Of a stretch of 40,892 nucleotides of DNA, positions 17,208 through 24,849 are shown in pieces. A program made the position numbers and the translations under genes. The notes beneath the pieces were generated by a model. It did not search any database. It saw only the letters and a program-made list of their open reading frames with translations, and was not told where the DNA came from. The number at the start of each line of letters is the position of its first letter. Position 1 is the first letter of the stretch. Origin of the DNA: Natronolimnohabitans innermongolicus JCM 12255 (lineage in GTDB: Archaea; Halobacteriota; Halobacteria; Halobacteriales; Natrialbaceae); the NCBI RefSeq assembly GCF_000337215.1, contig NZ_AOHZ01000095.1:1-40892 (forward strand), given 5' to 3'.

Positions 17208-17268
17208 AACGCGAAGACGATCGGTCTCACTCCGTTCGACCGCTGCGTCTTCTCTCGTTCAAACCCCC
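17195..17268. repeat. Imperfect 74-nt palindrome
   Basis: The arms GGGGGATTTGAAC and GTTCAAACCCCC are at the outside (one extra base), with GAAGACG/CGTCTTC and CGGTC/GACCG inside. The outer part resembles a tRNA T-arm in inverted copies. Confidence 0.6.
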
Positions 17269-17273
17269 GTAGT

Positions 17274-17341
17274 CGTTTTCCAGCGACGTGATTGACTCGC
17301 ACCGCTATGCGGTGCTCGTCGGGAATTGTCGCTGGAAAACG
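17274..17341. repeat. 14-bp perfect inverted repeat next to tRNA-Ser
   Basis: CGTTTTCCAGCGAC at 17274-17287 and its exact complement at 17328-17341 enclose 40 nt that contain a second hairpin, GCACCGC-TAT-GCGGTGC (17299-17315). The right arm touches the 3' end of the tRNA and supplies TTTT on the tRNA strand, so it may serve as its terminator or be a small mobile repeat. Confidence 0.6.
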
Positions 17342-17424
17342 CCGAGAGGGAGATTTGAACTCCCGAGTCCGTGAGGACAGCAGATTTCGAATCTGCCGCC
17401 TTGGCCGGGCTAGGCTATCTCGGC
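17341..17424 (-). tRNA. tRNA-Ser(CGA)
   Basis: 84 nt reading GCCGAGATAG...CTCTCGGC on the minus strand. The acceptor stem GCCGAGA/TCTCGGC is perfect. The anticodon stem is GCAGA/TCTGC with loop TTCGAAA, anticodon CGA at 17387-17389, decoding UCG. A long variable arm (TCC...GGA) and T-arm GGGAG-TTCAAAT-CTCCC are as expected of type II tRNA-Ser. CCA is not encoded, and there is no intron. A T-rich promoter element is at 17448-17455, 24-31 nt upstream. Confidence 0.95.
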
Positions 17425-17447
17425 TCACTCGCATATACCCGGGAGAC

Positions 17448-17455
17448 GTTTTTAC
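17448..17455 (-). promoter_or_regulatory. TATA-like box of tRNA-Ser
   Basis: GTTTTTAC on the plus strand (GTAAAAAC as transcribed) lies 24-31 nt upstream of the tRNA. The rest of 17425-17726 shows no gene. Confidence 0.45.
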
Positions 17456-17726
17456 CCGTTTCGATTCTTCTCGGAGGATGTGACTCGGTGCCGTCCCCTC
17501 CACCGATGCGAGACCGAACCCACGCCGGCCTCGAGTCCAGCCGCTCGCCACGCCGCTTGCACGATCGGTCGTCGCGTCGGAACACGGGGACAGGATGCCG
17601 ACGCGAGATTGCCGGTTATACTGTCGGACAGCAGTTAGTGCACCGTCGGTCGTGAATTCGCGGTCGGCTCCGACGGCGACGACCGCAGTCGCGCGACCGA
17701 TCGGCAACGCGTGCTGTCCGGCAGTA

Positions 17727-17921
17727 TTAGATGATGTCGCCGATCCGTCGCGGTTCGCCCTGGAGATCCGGCTGTTCGGCGACGATCTTCAGCACTTCGT
17801 GGTCGGTAACGTCGTAGTAGGTCTTCTCGGTGGCCTCCTCGATGAGTTCGCGCTCGAGGCGGAACTCGGTTCCTTCGTAGACCACGTCGACTCCTTCGTC
17901 GTCGAACGCGAGCGTCGTCAT
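17727..17921 (-). CDS. Small haloarchaeal protein, DUF5800-like
   Basis: 64 residues (MTTLAFDDEGVDVVYEGTEF...). The sequence, ending QGEPRRIGDII, fits what I recall of the haloarchaeal DUF5800 family: an N-terminal beta-strand pair followed by helix RLERELIEEATEKTYYD. Function unknown. ATG at 17921 is favoured over 17966 because CTTTTACTG near 17945-17953 is a TATA-like box 24-32 nt upstream. Confidence 0.8.
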   Translation of the reverse strand: MTTLAFDDEGVDVVYEGTEFRLERELIEEATEKTYYDVTDHEVLKIVAEQPDLQGEPRRIGDII

Positions 17922-18108
17922 GGCGGGTGCTACGGGGTGGGACAGTAAAAGGGAGGCGACTGCCATCGCTCGGAGCGGTCGACGCCAGTAGGTGCTGACA
18001 CCGTGACGTCACCGATCGTTCCGTCGACGTCGTTTCTCGGTCCGATTATCGCCGGTTATCGTCACTCGCGTGAGACGCACGTCAGACGCACGACAGACGA
18101 CGCGCGAG

Positions 18109-18117
18109 ATTTATTAG
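18109..18117 (+). promoter_or_regulatory. TATA-like box before the bactofilin-like gene
   Basis: ATTTATTAG is 25-33 nt before the GTG at 18142 but only a few nt before the ATG at 18121. It therefore decides for the GTG start. Confidence 0.5.
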
Positions 18118-18141
18118 TGGATGCCCCCTTTGGGGCGAAGT

Positions 18142-18996
18142 GTGGCCTTCAGCAGGGATCCGCTCGACGAACTCGTCGTCCCCGACGGGACGGAAGCCAA
18201 GGAAGTCGACCTCGTAACCGACGGTGACGTCCTCGTCGGGGGGCGGTCGACCGTCGAGTTCGGCGTGCGCGGCCGAAACGTCCTCGCCGGCGAAGGCGTC
18301 GAGTTCGGCGGCGCGATCGAAGCCGAAGGAGACTGTCGGCTGGACATGTGGTGTGACGTCGCCGAGAACGTACTGGTCGGCCAGGACGCCTACATCGGCG
18401 AGCGGGTCCACGTCAGCGGCGAGATGAAAGTCGCCGGCGACCTCGACATCGGCGACGACGTCGAGATCGACGAAGGATTCGAGGCCAACGGCTGGATCGT
18501 CATCCGCAATCCGATGCCGACCATCGTCTTCCTGTTCGTCTACCTCAAACACCTTCTGCTCATCGGCGAGGACGAGACGGCCCAGAAGCTCGTCTCCGAG
18601 ATCGTCGACGAGGACGAAAAGATCGAGACCGAACCGCTCGTCATCCCGCAGAACGCGACGGTCAGCGACGACGCCTGGCGGGTTTCGACGCCGGCGACGA
18701 TCGGCGACGACTGTCGACTCCACGGCAACGTCCGCGCCGAGACGATCGACGTCGGAACCGACACGACGATCTTCGGCAGCCTCCGCGCCCGCGGCGACGT
18801 CACCGTCGGCAGCGGAACCCGAATCCACGGCGATCTGACCACCCGCAAGGGAGACGTCACGATCGACGGCGACGCGCGAATCCTCGGCGACGTCTCCTGT
18901 GCGGACCTCGAGATCGGACCCGAGGCGGAGATCGACGGCACGATCCGCGCCAACGGCGAGATCACGATGGGAACGACCGAACGCGAACCGGAGTGA
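18142..18996 (+). CDS. Polymer-forming cytoskeletal (bactofilin-like) protein
   Basis: 284 residues from GTG (VAFSRDPLDELVVPDGTEAK). Two sets of short hexapeptide-like G/V/D repeats (about 25-110 and 190-275: VNVLAGEGVEF, DLDIGDDVEI, TIDVGTDTTI, DVTVGSGTRI, DLEIGPEAEI) predict a right-handed beta-helix as in bactofilins. They are separated by a hydrophobic stretch, PMPTIVFLFVYLKHLLLIG, and a charged linker, not seen in classic bactofilins. Related haloarchaeal proteins (halofilins) shape cells. The gene is single, with its own promoter. It could alternatively be a sugar-transferase-like beta-helix, but no catalytic motif is seen. Confidence 0.75.
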   Translation: MAFSRDPLDELVVPDGTEAKEVDLVTDGDVLVGGRSTVEFGVRGRNVLAGEGVEFGGAIEAEGDCRLDMWCDVAENVLVGQDAYIGERVHVSGEMKVAGDLDIGDDVEIDEGFEANGWIVIRNPMPTIVFLFVYLKHLLLIGEDETAQKLVSEIVDEDEKIETEPLVIPQNATVSDDAWRVSTPATIGDDCRLHGNVRAETIDVGTDTTIFGSLRARGDVTVGSGTRIHGDLTTRKGDVTIDGDARILGDVSCADLEIGPEAEIDGTIRANGEITMGTTEREPE

Positions 18997-19167
18997 CCGC
19001 GGGTTCGCCGTCTTCCCCGCTGTCGTCGAGCGTTCGCGCGTCGCGTGACGCCATCCAGCGTACTTAGTTCACCGTCGCGTTTCTCTCAGTGAATACCGAC
19101 CGCGTTCTTATTGCCGATAATTGCGATAGTGGGTCGCAAGCATGGGAGAGAAAAACACGCATTTGGG

Positions 19168-20070
19168 ATGGAGGGAACCGTGCGATCCATCGTTCTGACG
19201 AAAGGCGTCCCGGATTTTTCGGAGGGTGCCGTCTCCTTCGACGAGGACGGCCACCTGGAACGCGGGAAGACCCCGACCGTGATGAACCCCAACGACGAGG
19301 TCGCGCTCCGTGCGGCCCTTCAGACGCGGGTTCGCCACGGCGGCCACGTCAGCGGGATGAGCATGGGGCCACCCGGCTACGGCGATGTGCTCCGGGAAGC
19401 CATGGAGTCGGTCTACACCGACGACAACTACCTCCTCTCCGACCGAGAGCTCGCGGCCTCGGACACGTGGGCGACGGCGATCACGCTCAGCGCCGGCCTC
19501 GAGACCTATCAAGCGGAGGTCGGCGATATCGACCTCGTCTTCGCTGGGTTCAAGACAGCCGACGGCGAGACCGGCCAGACCGGACCGCAGACCGCCTGGG
19601 CGATGGACTGGCCGATCGTCACCCACGTCGTCGCGCTCGAGGTCGATCCCGACGAACGGCGACTGCGCGCCAAGCGACTCGTCGAGGGCGACGTCGACGA
19701 AATCGAGACTGTCGAAGCTCCGCTTCCCTGTTTCGTCATCACTGACCCGGAGTTCGAGCCGAGCTACCGGCAGGCCTCCCACCGGCTGACGCGCAAGCGA
19801 CTCCGCGAAGAGACGCGAGAACGCGCGGCCGACCACGACGACCACCTGACCACGTGGAACCACGAGGATCTGAACCTCGACCCCGACTACATCGGCCTCG
19901 ACGGCTCGCCGACGATCGTCTCCTCGGTCGATCCGATCCCCAAGGCGCCCTCGGAGCGCGAGGCGACGATGGTCGATCCGACCGACGCGGACGCGATGGA
20001 CGACGTTCTCGAGGAGCTTCGGCCCCACGCGGCAGGTACGTCCGACCACGCGACGGAGGCGGGTGATTGA
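19168..20070 (+). CDS. etfB: Electron transfer flavoprotein beta subunit (FixA)
   Basis: 300 residues. N-terminal VRSIVLTKGVPDF, then MNPNDEVALRAALQ and the GGHVSGMSMGP/DRELAASDTWATA segments match EtfB, and DLVFAGFKTADGETGQTGPQTAWAMDWP is the conserved FAD/AMP-binding region. EtfB and EtfA carry electrons from dehydrogenases. The ATG at 19168 is chosen; an upstream start at 19111 would add a short basic segment. GATAATTGCG near 19116-19125 could be the TATA box, giving a leader of about 20 nt. First gene of a four-gene operon; etfA starts 2 nt after its stop. Confidence 0.94.
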   Translation: MEGTVRSIVLTKGVPDFSEGAVSFDEDGHLERGKTPTVMNPNDEVALRAALQTRVRHGGHVSGMSMGPPGYGDVLREAMESVYTDDNYLLSDRELAASDTWATAITLSAGLETYQAEVGDIDLVFAGFKTADGETGQTGPQTAWAMDWPIVTHVVALEVDPDERRLRAKRLVEGDVDEIETVEAPLPCFVITDPEFEPSYRQASHRLTRKRLREETRERAADHDDHLTTWNHEDLNLDPDYIGLDGSPTIVSSVDPIPKAPSEREATMVDPTDADAMDDVLEELRPHAAGTSDHATEAGD

Positions 20071-20071
20071 G

Positions 20072-21385
20072 ATGAGCGACAGCAACACGGACGACGAGAC
20101 GGACGACGGGCTCGGCCACCCCACGCGCGATAAGAAACACGTTCGAGCGCTCGAGGACGGCCACTACGAGGATATCTGGGTGTTCTGCGAGACCCAGCGA
20201 GGGGAGTTGCTCGACGTCTCCCTCGAGATGCTCGGCAAGGCGCGAGAGCTGATGGATCAGTTCGCCGATGATTACGGCGAGGAGGAGCGCGTCGTCGCCT
20301 TCCTCATGGGCGACGACTGCGAGGGACTCGCCGAGGAGTGTATCGCCCGCGGCGCCGACGTCGCCGTCTATCACGACGACGAGCGACTCGAGCGATTCCT
20401 GCACAAACCGTACACCGAGATCGCAGCCCACATGGCCCGCGGTGAGGGCTCACTCGAGAGCACCGACTGGCGCGAGTACGATAAGCCCCGGTACGTCCTG
20501 TTTCCCGCGACGAACAACGGGCGGGACCTCTCGGCGAAGGTGCAGGCCGAACTCGACTCGGGACTCGCCTCGGACTGTTCGGACCTCTTCATCGAGGAGA
20601 ACGAGGTCTCGAACCCGGTCAAGACCGGCGAACCCGGCGTCAAGAAGACCTTCGAGAAGGTGTTGCACATGAAGCGGCCGGATTTCTCGGGTTTCGAGTA
20701 CTCGACGATCCTCTGTCTGGACAACCCCGGCCGGGAGTTCCACCCGCAGGGGGCGTCGGTCATTCCGGGCAGCTTCGAACCGATGGAACCGGACCCCGAA
20801 CGGGAGGGACTGGTCGTCGAACACGAGATGGAACTCGAGGACGACTGGTTCCGCGTCGAGATCACCGATGCCGACCGCCTCGAGGAGGGCGTCGACCTCA
20901 CGGGTCACGACGTCGTCGTCTGCCTCGGCCGTGGGATCGCCGACGATCCTACCGGGGGGATGGAGCTCGGACTCGAGCTGGTCGACGCCTTCGAGGACGC
21001 CGCACTCGGGATCACGCGCGGCATCGTCACCTCCTCCTACGAGTTCGAGGGCCACGTCGAGGCGTACGCGAGCGAGGAGCGCCAGATCGGCGAAACCGGA
21101 CAGGTCGTCGCGCCCGACCTCTACGTCGCCGCGGGCGTCTCGGGGGCCGTCCAACACAAGGTCGGCATGGACGAGTCAGACACCATCGTCGCCATCAATA
21201 CCGACACCGACGCCCGCATCCGCGACTTCTCGGATTACTTCGTCGAGGGCGACCTCTTCGAGGTCCTCCCGCGGCTCACCGAGGCGGTGAAATCCGATGC
21301 GGCCGAGATCGCACTCGAGCCGACGCCCGACGCGGAAGCCGAAGTGGAGGCCGGCGCCGCCGTCGGAGGTGATGAGGATGACTGA
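20072..21385 (+). CDS. etfA: Electron transfer flavoprotein alpha subunit (FixB)
   Basis: 437 residues, longer than the usual about 320, because of a long polar N-terminus and an acidic tail (EAEVEAGAAVGGDEDD). The body has the EtfA N-domain (IWVFCETQRGELLDVSLEMLG ... VLFPATNNGRDLSAKV) and the C-terminal FAD domain GQVVAPDLYVAAGVSGAVQH, with the S/T and H that bind FAD, and AINTDTDARI. A GTG 9 nt upstream (20063) is an alternative. The gene overlaps the next one by 8 nt. Confidence 0.94.
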   Translation: MSDSNTDDETDDGLGHPTRDKKHVRALEDGHYEDIWVFCETQRGELLDVSLEMLGKARELMDQFADDYGEEERVVAFLMGDDCEGLAEECIARGADVAVYHDDERLERFLHKPYTEIAAHMARGEGSLESTDWREYDKPRYVLFPATNNGRDLSAKVQAELDSGLASDCSDLFIEENEVSNPVKTGEPGVKKTFEKVLHMKRPDFSGFEYSTILCLDNPGREFHPQGASVIPGSFEPMEPDPEREGLVVEHEMELEDDWFRVEITDADRLEEGVDLTGHDVVVCLGRGIADDPTGGMELGLELVDAFEDAALGITRGIVTSSYEFEGHVEAYASEERQIGETGQVVAPDLYVAAGVSGAVQHKVGMDESDTIVAINTDTDARIRDFSDYFVEGDLFEVLPRLTEAVKSDAAEIALEPTPDAEAEVEAGAAVGGDEDD

Positions 21386-23060
21386 CGAGACCGACGCGTA
21401 CGAACACTACGAGGCCGTCGTCGTCGGCGGCGGTCCCGGCGGGGCCGCGGCCGCCGCCAGGCTGGCCGAACACGGTGTCGAGACGCTCGTCCTGGAGCGC
21501 GGGACGGAGGCGGGCTCGAAGAACGTCTCCGGCGGGCTCATCTACGCCGAGGAGTCGGCACCGTACACGATCGACGACCTCTTCGAGGGCTTCCGCGAGG
21601 AGGCATCCGAACGTCCGGTCACGGACTACCACATTCACAACGTCGCGGGCGACTCGGTCAAAAGCTACGAACTGACCGACCTCCACGAGCACGACACAGA
21701 CTGGTGCGACGCGGTCTTGCGCCGCCGGATGGACTCGTGGCTCCAGCGGCGGGTCCACGAGAAGACCAGCGAGACGGGCGGCGGCGTGCTGACCGGCGTC
21801 CGCGTGAACGGTCTCCTGCGAGACGGCGGCGAGATCGTCGGCGTCACCTGCGACGAACTCGAGCCGATCACGGCCGACCTGATCGTCGCGGCCGACGGCG
21901 TCAACTCCGAACTCGCCCGCGATGCGGGCCTGATGGACTGGGAGGAGCCCGACGAGTGGTTCCAGGGTGTCAAGGCCGTCGTCGACATGGACCGCGAGAC
22001 CATCGACGATCGCTTCGGTCTCGAGGGCGAGGACGGCGTCGCCCACCTGTTCTCGGGCGACCTCTTCGAGGGCGTCCGCGGCGGCGGCTTCCTGTATACG
22101 AACGCGGACTCGCTGTCGATCGGGACCGTCTTCCACCTCGACAGCCTCGTCGAGGAGCGCGCCGAGCCCCACGAACTGCTCGACGCCCTGCTCACCCATC
22201 CCCTGCTGGCCCAGTGGCTGCGCGACGACTACGTCGAACGCGAGTACGCCGCGAAGCTCGTCCCCGATTCGAAGAAGGTCGTCCACCCCGAGCCCTACCG
22301 CGGCCGGCTCGTTCTGGTCGGCGACGCCGCCGGCCAGATGCAGGCCCAGGGGCCGATCATCAAGGGGATGAACCACGCCGTCACCGCCGGCGCGCTCGCG
22401 GCCGACGCTTTCGTCGCCGAGCGCGGCAGCGCCGATCCCGAGGCCGCGGGGCGACGGTACGCGAACTGGCTCGAGGAGTCGGGGACGATGGACAAGCTTC
22501 GACCGCGACGCTACGAGGCCGTCCGGGCCGTCGGGGAAGACGACCGCGTCACCGACGCCGTCGAGCGGGTACTCGACTCGCGGCTGGGCTCGCTCGCGAT
22601 CGGCAACCCGATCGCCGACTGGGCGCTGAAGCGGGCGTACAACTCGCCGTTCCTGATCTCGATGCTCCCCGACACGCGGACGGGATACGTCACGCTCCCC
22701 ACGATCGTCGCCGAGGAACACGGCCGGACGCTCCACTGGGGAAGCGAGGTCGACCCGCCCTCGCTCGAGGAGCGGATCGGCGACCTCACCTACGATACGG
22801 ACGTCGGCAACCCCCACATCGAGCTCCGGGATCAGTCCGCCGACTCGAGCGGCGACGCGGTTCGCGCGTGTCCGGTCAGCGCCGAGAGCTTCGGCGGCGG
22901 CTGCTACCGATCGGAGGAGATCAAACGCAACGGCACCGCGGAGACGGTCGTCAGCCTCGACACCCAGCCCTGCATCGAGTGCGGAACGTGTGCGATCGTC
23001 GCCGACACCGAGTGGGAACACCCCCGCGGCGGCAAGGGCGTCGAGTATCGCGAGGGCTAG
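21378..23060 (+). CDS. fixC: FAD-dependent ETF:quinone oxidoreductase FixC with fused FixX-like ferredoxin
   Basis: 560 residues. FAD-binding GGGPGGAAAAARL is near the start, followed by the NVSGGLIYAEE segment and GDAAGQMQAQGPIIKGMNHA of the FixC/ETF-QO family; these pass electrons from ETF to the quinone pool. The last about 70 residues (RACPVSAESFGGGCYRSEEI ... CIECGTC) match FixX, the small ferredoxin usually encoded separately, with five cysteines, and the end WEHPRGGKGVEYREG is typical of FixX. Start ATG at 21378 overlaps etfA; 21372 is an alternative. Third gene of the operon. Confidence 0.93.
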   Translation: MTDETDAYEHYEAVVVGGGPGGAAAAARLAEHGVETLVLERGTEAGSKNVSGGLIYAEESAPYTIDDLFEGFREEASERPVTDYHIHNVAGDSVKSYELTDLHEHDTDWCDAVLRRRMDSWLQRRVHEKTSETGGGVLTGVRVNGLLRDGGEIVGVTCDELEPITADLIVAADGVNSELARDAGLMDWEEPDEWFQGVKAVVDMDRETIDDRFGLEGEDGVAHLFSGDLFEGVRGGGFLYTNADSLSIGTVFHLDSLVEERAEPHELLDALLTHPLLAQWLRDDYVEREYAAKLVPDSKKVVHPEPYRGRLVLVGDAAGQMQAQGPIIKGMNHAVTAGALAADAFVAERGSADPEAAGRRYANWLEESGTMDKLRPRRYEAVRAVGEDDRVTDAVERVLDSRLGSLAIGNPIADWALKRAYNSPFLISMLPDTRTGYVTLPTIVAEEHGRTLHWGSEVDPPSLEERIGDLTYDTDVGNPHIELRDQSADSSGDAVRACPVSAESFGGGCYRSEEIKRNGTAETVVSLDTQPCIECGTCAIVADTEWEHPRGGKGVEYREG

Positions 23061-23062
23061 CC

Positions 23063-23431
23063 GTGAGTCGGTACGGCCCGCGGATCGCCGCCCTCGAGCG
23101 CCGTGCCGAACGCGAGCGCCGGGCCGTCGCGGACGGACTGGTCGAGCCGTCGCCCGAGGATGCGCCAGCCTACCTCCGCGACGGCGCCGGACAGGCGATC
23201 TGGTGTTACGTCGAGGCCCGGACCGGCGGCCGACTGGTTGCGCTGTCTGCGGCCGAGTTCGAAGCCCTCGAGCGAGCGATGAACCGCTGGCTCGAGTGTT
23301 ACACGCGGTGTTACGGGGTCGACCTCGAGGCCGAGTTCACGGTTCGAGTCGCCGCGGAACTGTTACTGGAGACGCAAAACGTCGACGACGTCGGGCAGAT
23401 ATTAACTGGCGTCCCGGAGCGTTCGGCCTGA
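23063..23431 (+). CDS. Conserved protein of unknown function at the end of the fix operon
   Basis: 122 residues from GTG at 23063, only 2 nt after the fixC stop. It has a charged helical N-terminus (RIAALERRAERERRAVADGL) and a compact body (GQAIWCYVEARTGGRLVALSAAEFEALERAMNRWLECYTRCYGVDLEAEFTV), with conserved-looking tryptophans and three cysteines. I do not recognise the family. Its tight spacing suggests a role with the ETF/FixC electron path. The next 63 nt (23432-23494) form a hairpin that probably ends the operon. Confidence 0.7.
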   Translation: MSRYGPRIAALERRAERERRAVADGLVEPSPEDAPAYLRDGAGQAIWCYVEARTGGRLVALSAAEFEALERAMNRWLECYTRCYGVDLEAEFTVRVAAELLLETQNVDDVGQILTGVPERSA

Positions 23432-23494
23432 CCGTTTCGGACGACCGACGACACCGTCGTGAGTATTCGAGTCGAACGACCGTCCCCGAAACGG
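23432..23494 (+). terminator. Inverted repeat after the fix operon
   Basis: CCGTTTCGG at 23432-23440 is the exact complement of CCGAAACGG at 23486-23494, with a smaller stem ACGAC/GTCGT inside. It starts right after the stop codon of the last gene. Confidence 0.45.
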
Positions 23495-23667
23495 CCCCAA
23501 CGGATATTTTGACAACTATCGTGGCCTCTCTCAGTCCTTTTCGAATAATATCAGTATCAGCGGTGTTTACTGGGACAGGTGTTATGGATGTATGGTTTGA
23601 GAGGTACTTCGTTACTACTGTTCAGCATTATCTCCCGGGAGTTTCTTCTGTTTGATTCGTGGCCGAA

Positions 23668-23678
23668 AAGTTAATTAT
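23668..23678 (+). promoter_or_regulatory. TATA-like box of the ABC transporter operon
   Basis: AAGTTAATTAT is 24-34 nt before the ATG at 23702. The 23500-23690 stretch is lower in G+C than its surroundings and looks regulatory. Confidence 0.55.
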
Positions 23679-23701
23679 GGAGGGGTGAGCACCAGTTGGG
23701 T

Positions 23702-24814
23702 ATGCGTGACGTTAGTACGGGGGATACCCCCACACGTAGCGTGTCACGACGAAAATACCTCCAGCTCGGTGCTGGTGCATCGGCCGTGGCGCTAGCGGGG
23801 TGTCTCAGTAGTGGGGACGGGCTCGTCTACCTTTGCCGGGGCGGCGTGATCGAAGACGCTGAACGAGAAGTCCTCCAGGAGTGGGAAGACGAAAACGACA
23901 TCGACATCCAGTTCGAGTCGGCGGCGGACGACTCCGCGATGATGGAGCAGATTTCGGCTGATCCAGGTGGGTACGACATCGTGACGCTGGCGCCGTACGG
24001 CCTCGCTCTGGAACGACACCACCCGGATTACGAGGACGACGACTACCTCGCCGAACTCGACTTCGGAGAGGTGCCGAACTACGAGGAGAACATCCAGGAG
24101 GAGTGGCGTAACGCGGATTTCCTCCAGGGAGACGACAAGGGGATGTTCTACCACATCTCGAACCAGGGCCTCGCGTACAACACGGACGAACTCGGCGAGG
24201 TCTCTTCGTGGGAGGACATCAAGGATCCCGATCTGGACGGCGAAGTGAGCCTCTTCGACAGCGCACCGACGCGGTTCGGACAGGCCTGTGCGGCGCTCGA
24301 CATGGACGTCGCGGAAGTCGTCGACGACCTCGGCGACGGAGACGAGGAACCGTTCGAACAGGTGATGGGCGAGGTCGCAGAACAGCACCAGAACGTCTAC
24401 CAGTACTGGCAGGCCGGGGACCAGTTCATGCAGGACCTCCGCGAAGGGCAGGCGACCGTCGCCTCCGCGTGGGGCGGGCGCGTCGAGATGCTCGCGCGCG
24501 ACGAGGACGTCCCCGTCGACTACGTGATTCCCGAAGAGGGCTGTGTGAGCTGGTCCGTCGCCTTCTCGATCATCGAAGAAAGCGACATGAAAGAGGAGGC
24601 CTACGACCTGCTGAACTTCATCTACGAGGAGGAGACGGCCACGGATCTGGTCGAGCAACACTACTATCCGATGCCGCTCGAGGGCGATCACGAGGTCATG
24701 GAAGGGCGCTTCGAATCGCTCGACGCCGATAACGTGGTCTCGTTCAGCTGGCCCCACATCTTCGGTGCGATCGACACGATCGAAGAAGAGTTCGAGAGCA
24801 TCAAACACGGGTAA
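23702..24814 (+). CDS. ABC transporter substrate-binding lipoprotein (spermidine/putrescine-type)
   Basis: 370 residues. A Tat signal (SRRKYLQLGAGASAVALAGC) with the lipobox cysteine near residue 36 anchors the protein outside the membrane. The mature part (WEDENDIDIQFESAADDSAMMEQI, VPNYEENI, GLAYNTDEL, EAYDLLNFIYEEETATDLVEQ) has the two-lobed PotD/PotF-like pattern. Polyamine specificity is inferred from the family and from the PotB/PotC-like permeases that follow; another small organic ligand is possible. ATG 23702 is chosen over a TTG at 23696 because of the promoter spacing. First gene of the operon. Confidence 0.88.
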   Translation: MRDVSTGDTPTRSVSRRKYLQLGAGASAVALAGCLSSGDGLVYLCRGGVIEDAEREVLQEWEDENDIDIQFESAADDSAMMEQISADPGGYDIVTLAPYGLALERHHPDYEDDDYLAELDFGEVPNYEENIQEEWRNADFLQGDDKGMFYHISNQGLAYNTDELGEVSSWEDIKDPDLDGEVSLFDSAPTRFGQACAALDMDVAEVVDDLGDGDEEPFEQVMGEVAEQHQNVYQYWQAGDQFMQDLREGQATVASAWGGRVEMLARDEDVPVDYVIPEEGCVSWSVAFSIIEESDMKEEAYDLLNFIYEEETATDLVEQHYYPMPLEGDHEVMEGRFESLDADNVVSFSWPHIFGAIDTIEEEFESIKHG

Positions 24815-24849
24815 CGACCGCAGACAAACATTACCGACCTTATCATACT

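Noticed and set aside
16883-17707. Long open frame on the minus strand across the tRNA-Ser region
   Set aside because: It runs through the tRNA gene and inverted repeats and is rich in R and S, typical of noncoding high-G+C DNA.
21276-23021. 581-codon open frame opposite fixC
   Set aside because: It mirrors fixC on the other strand; fixC has clear family motifs, and this frame has a repetitive V/D/R composition.
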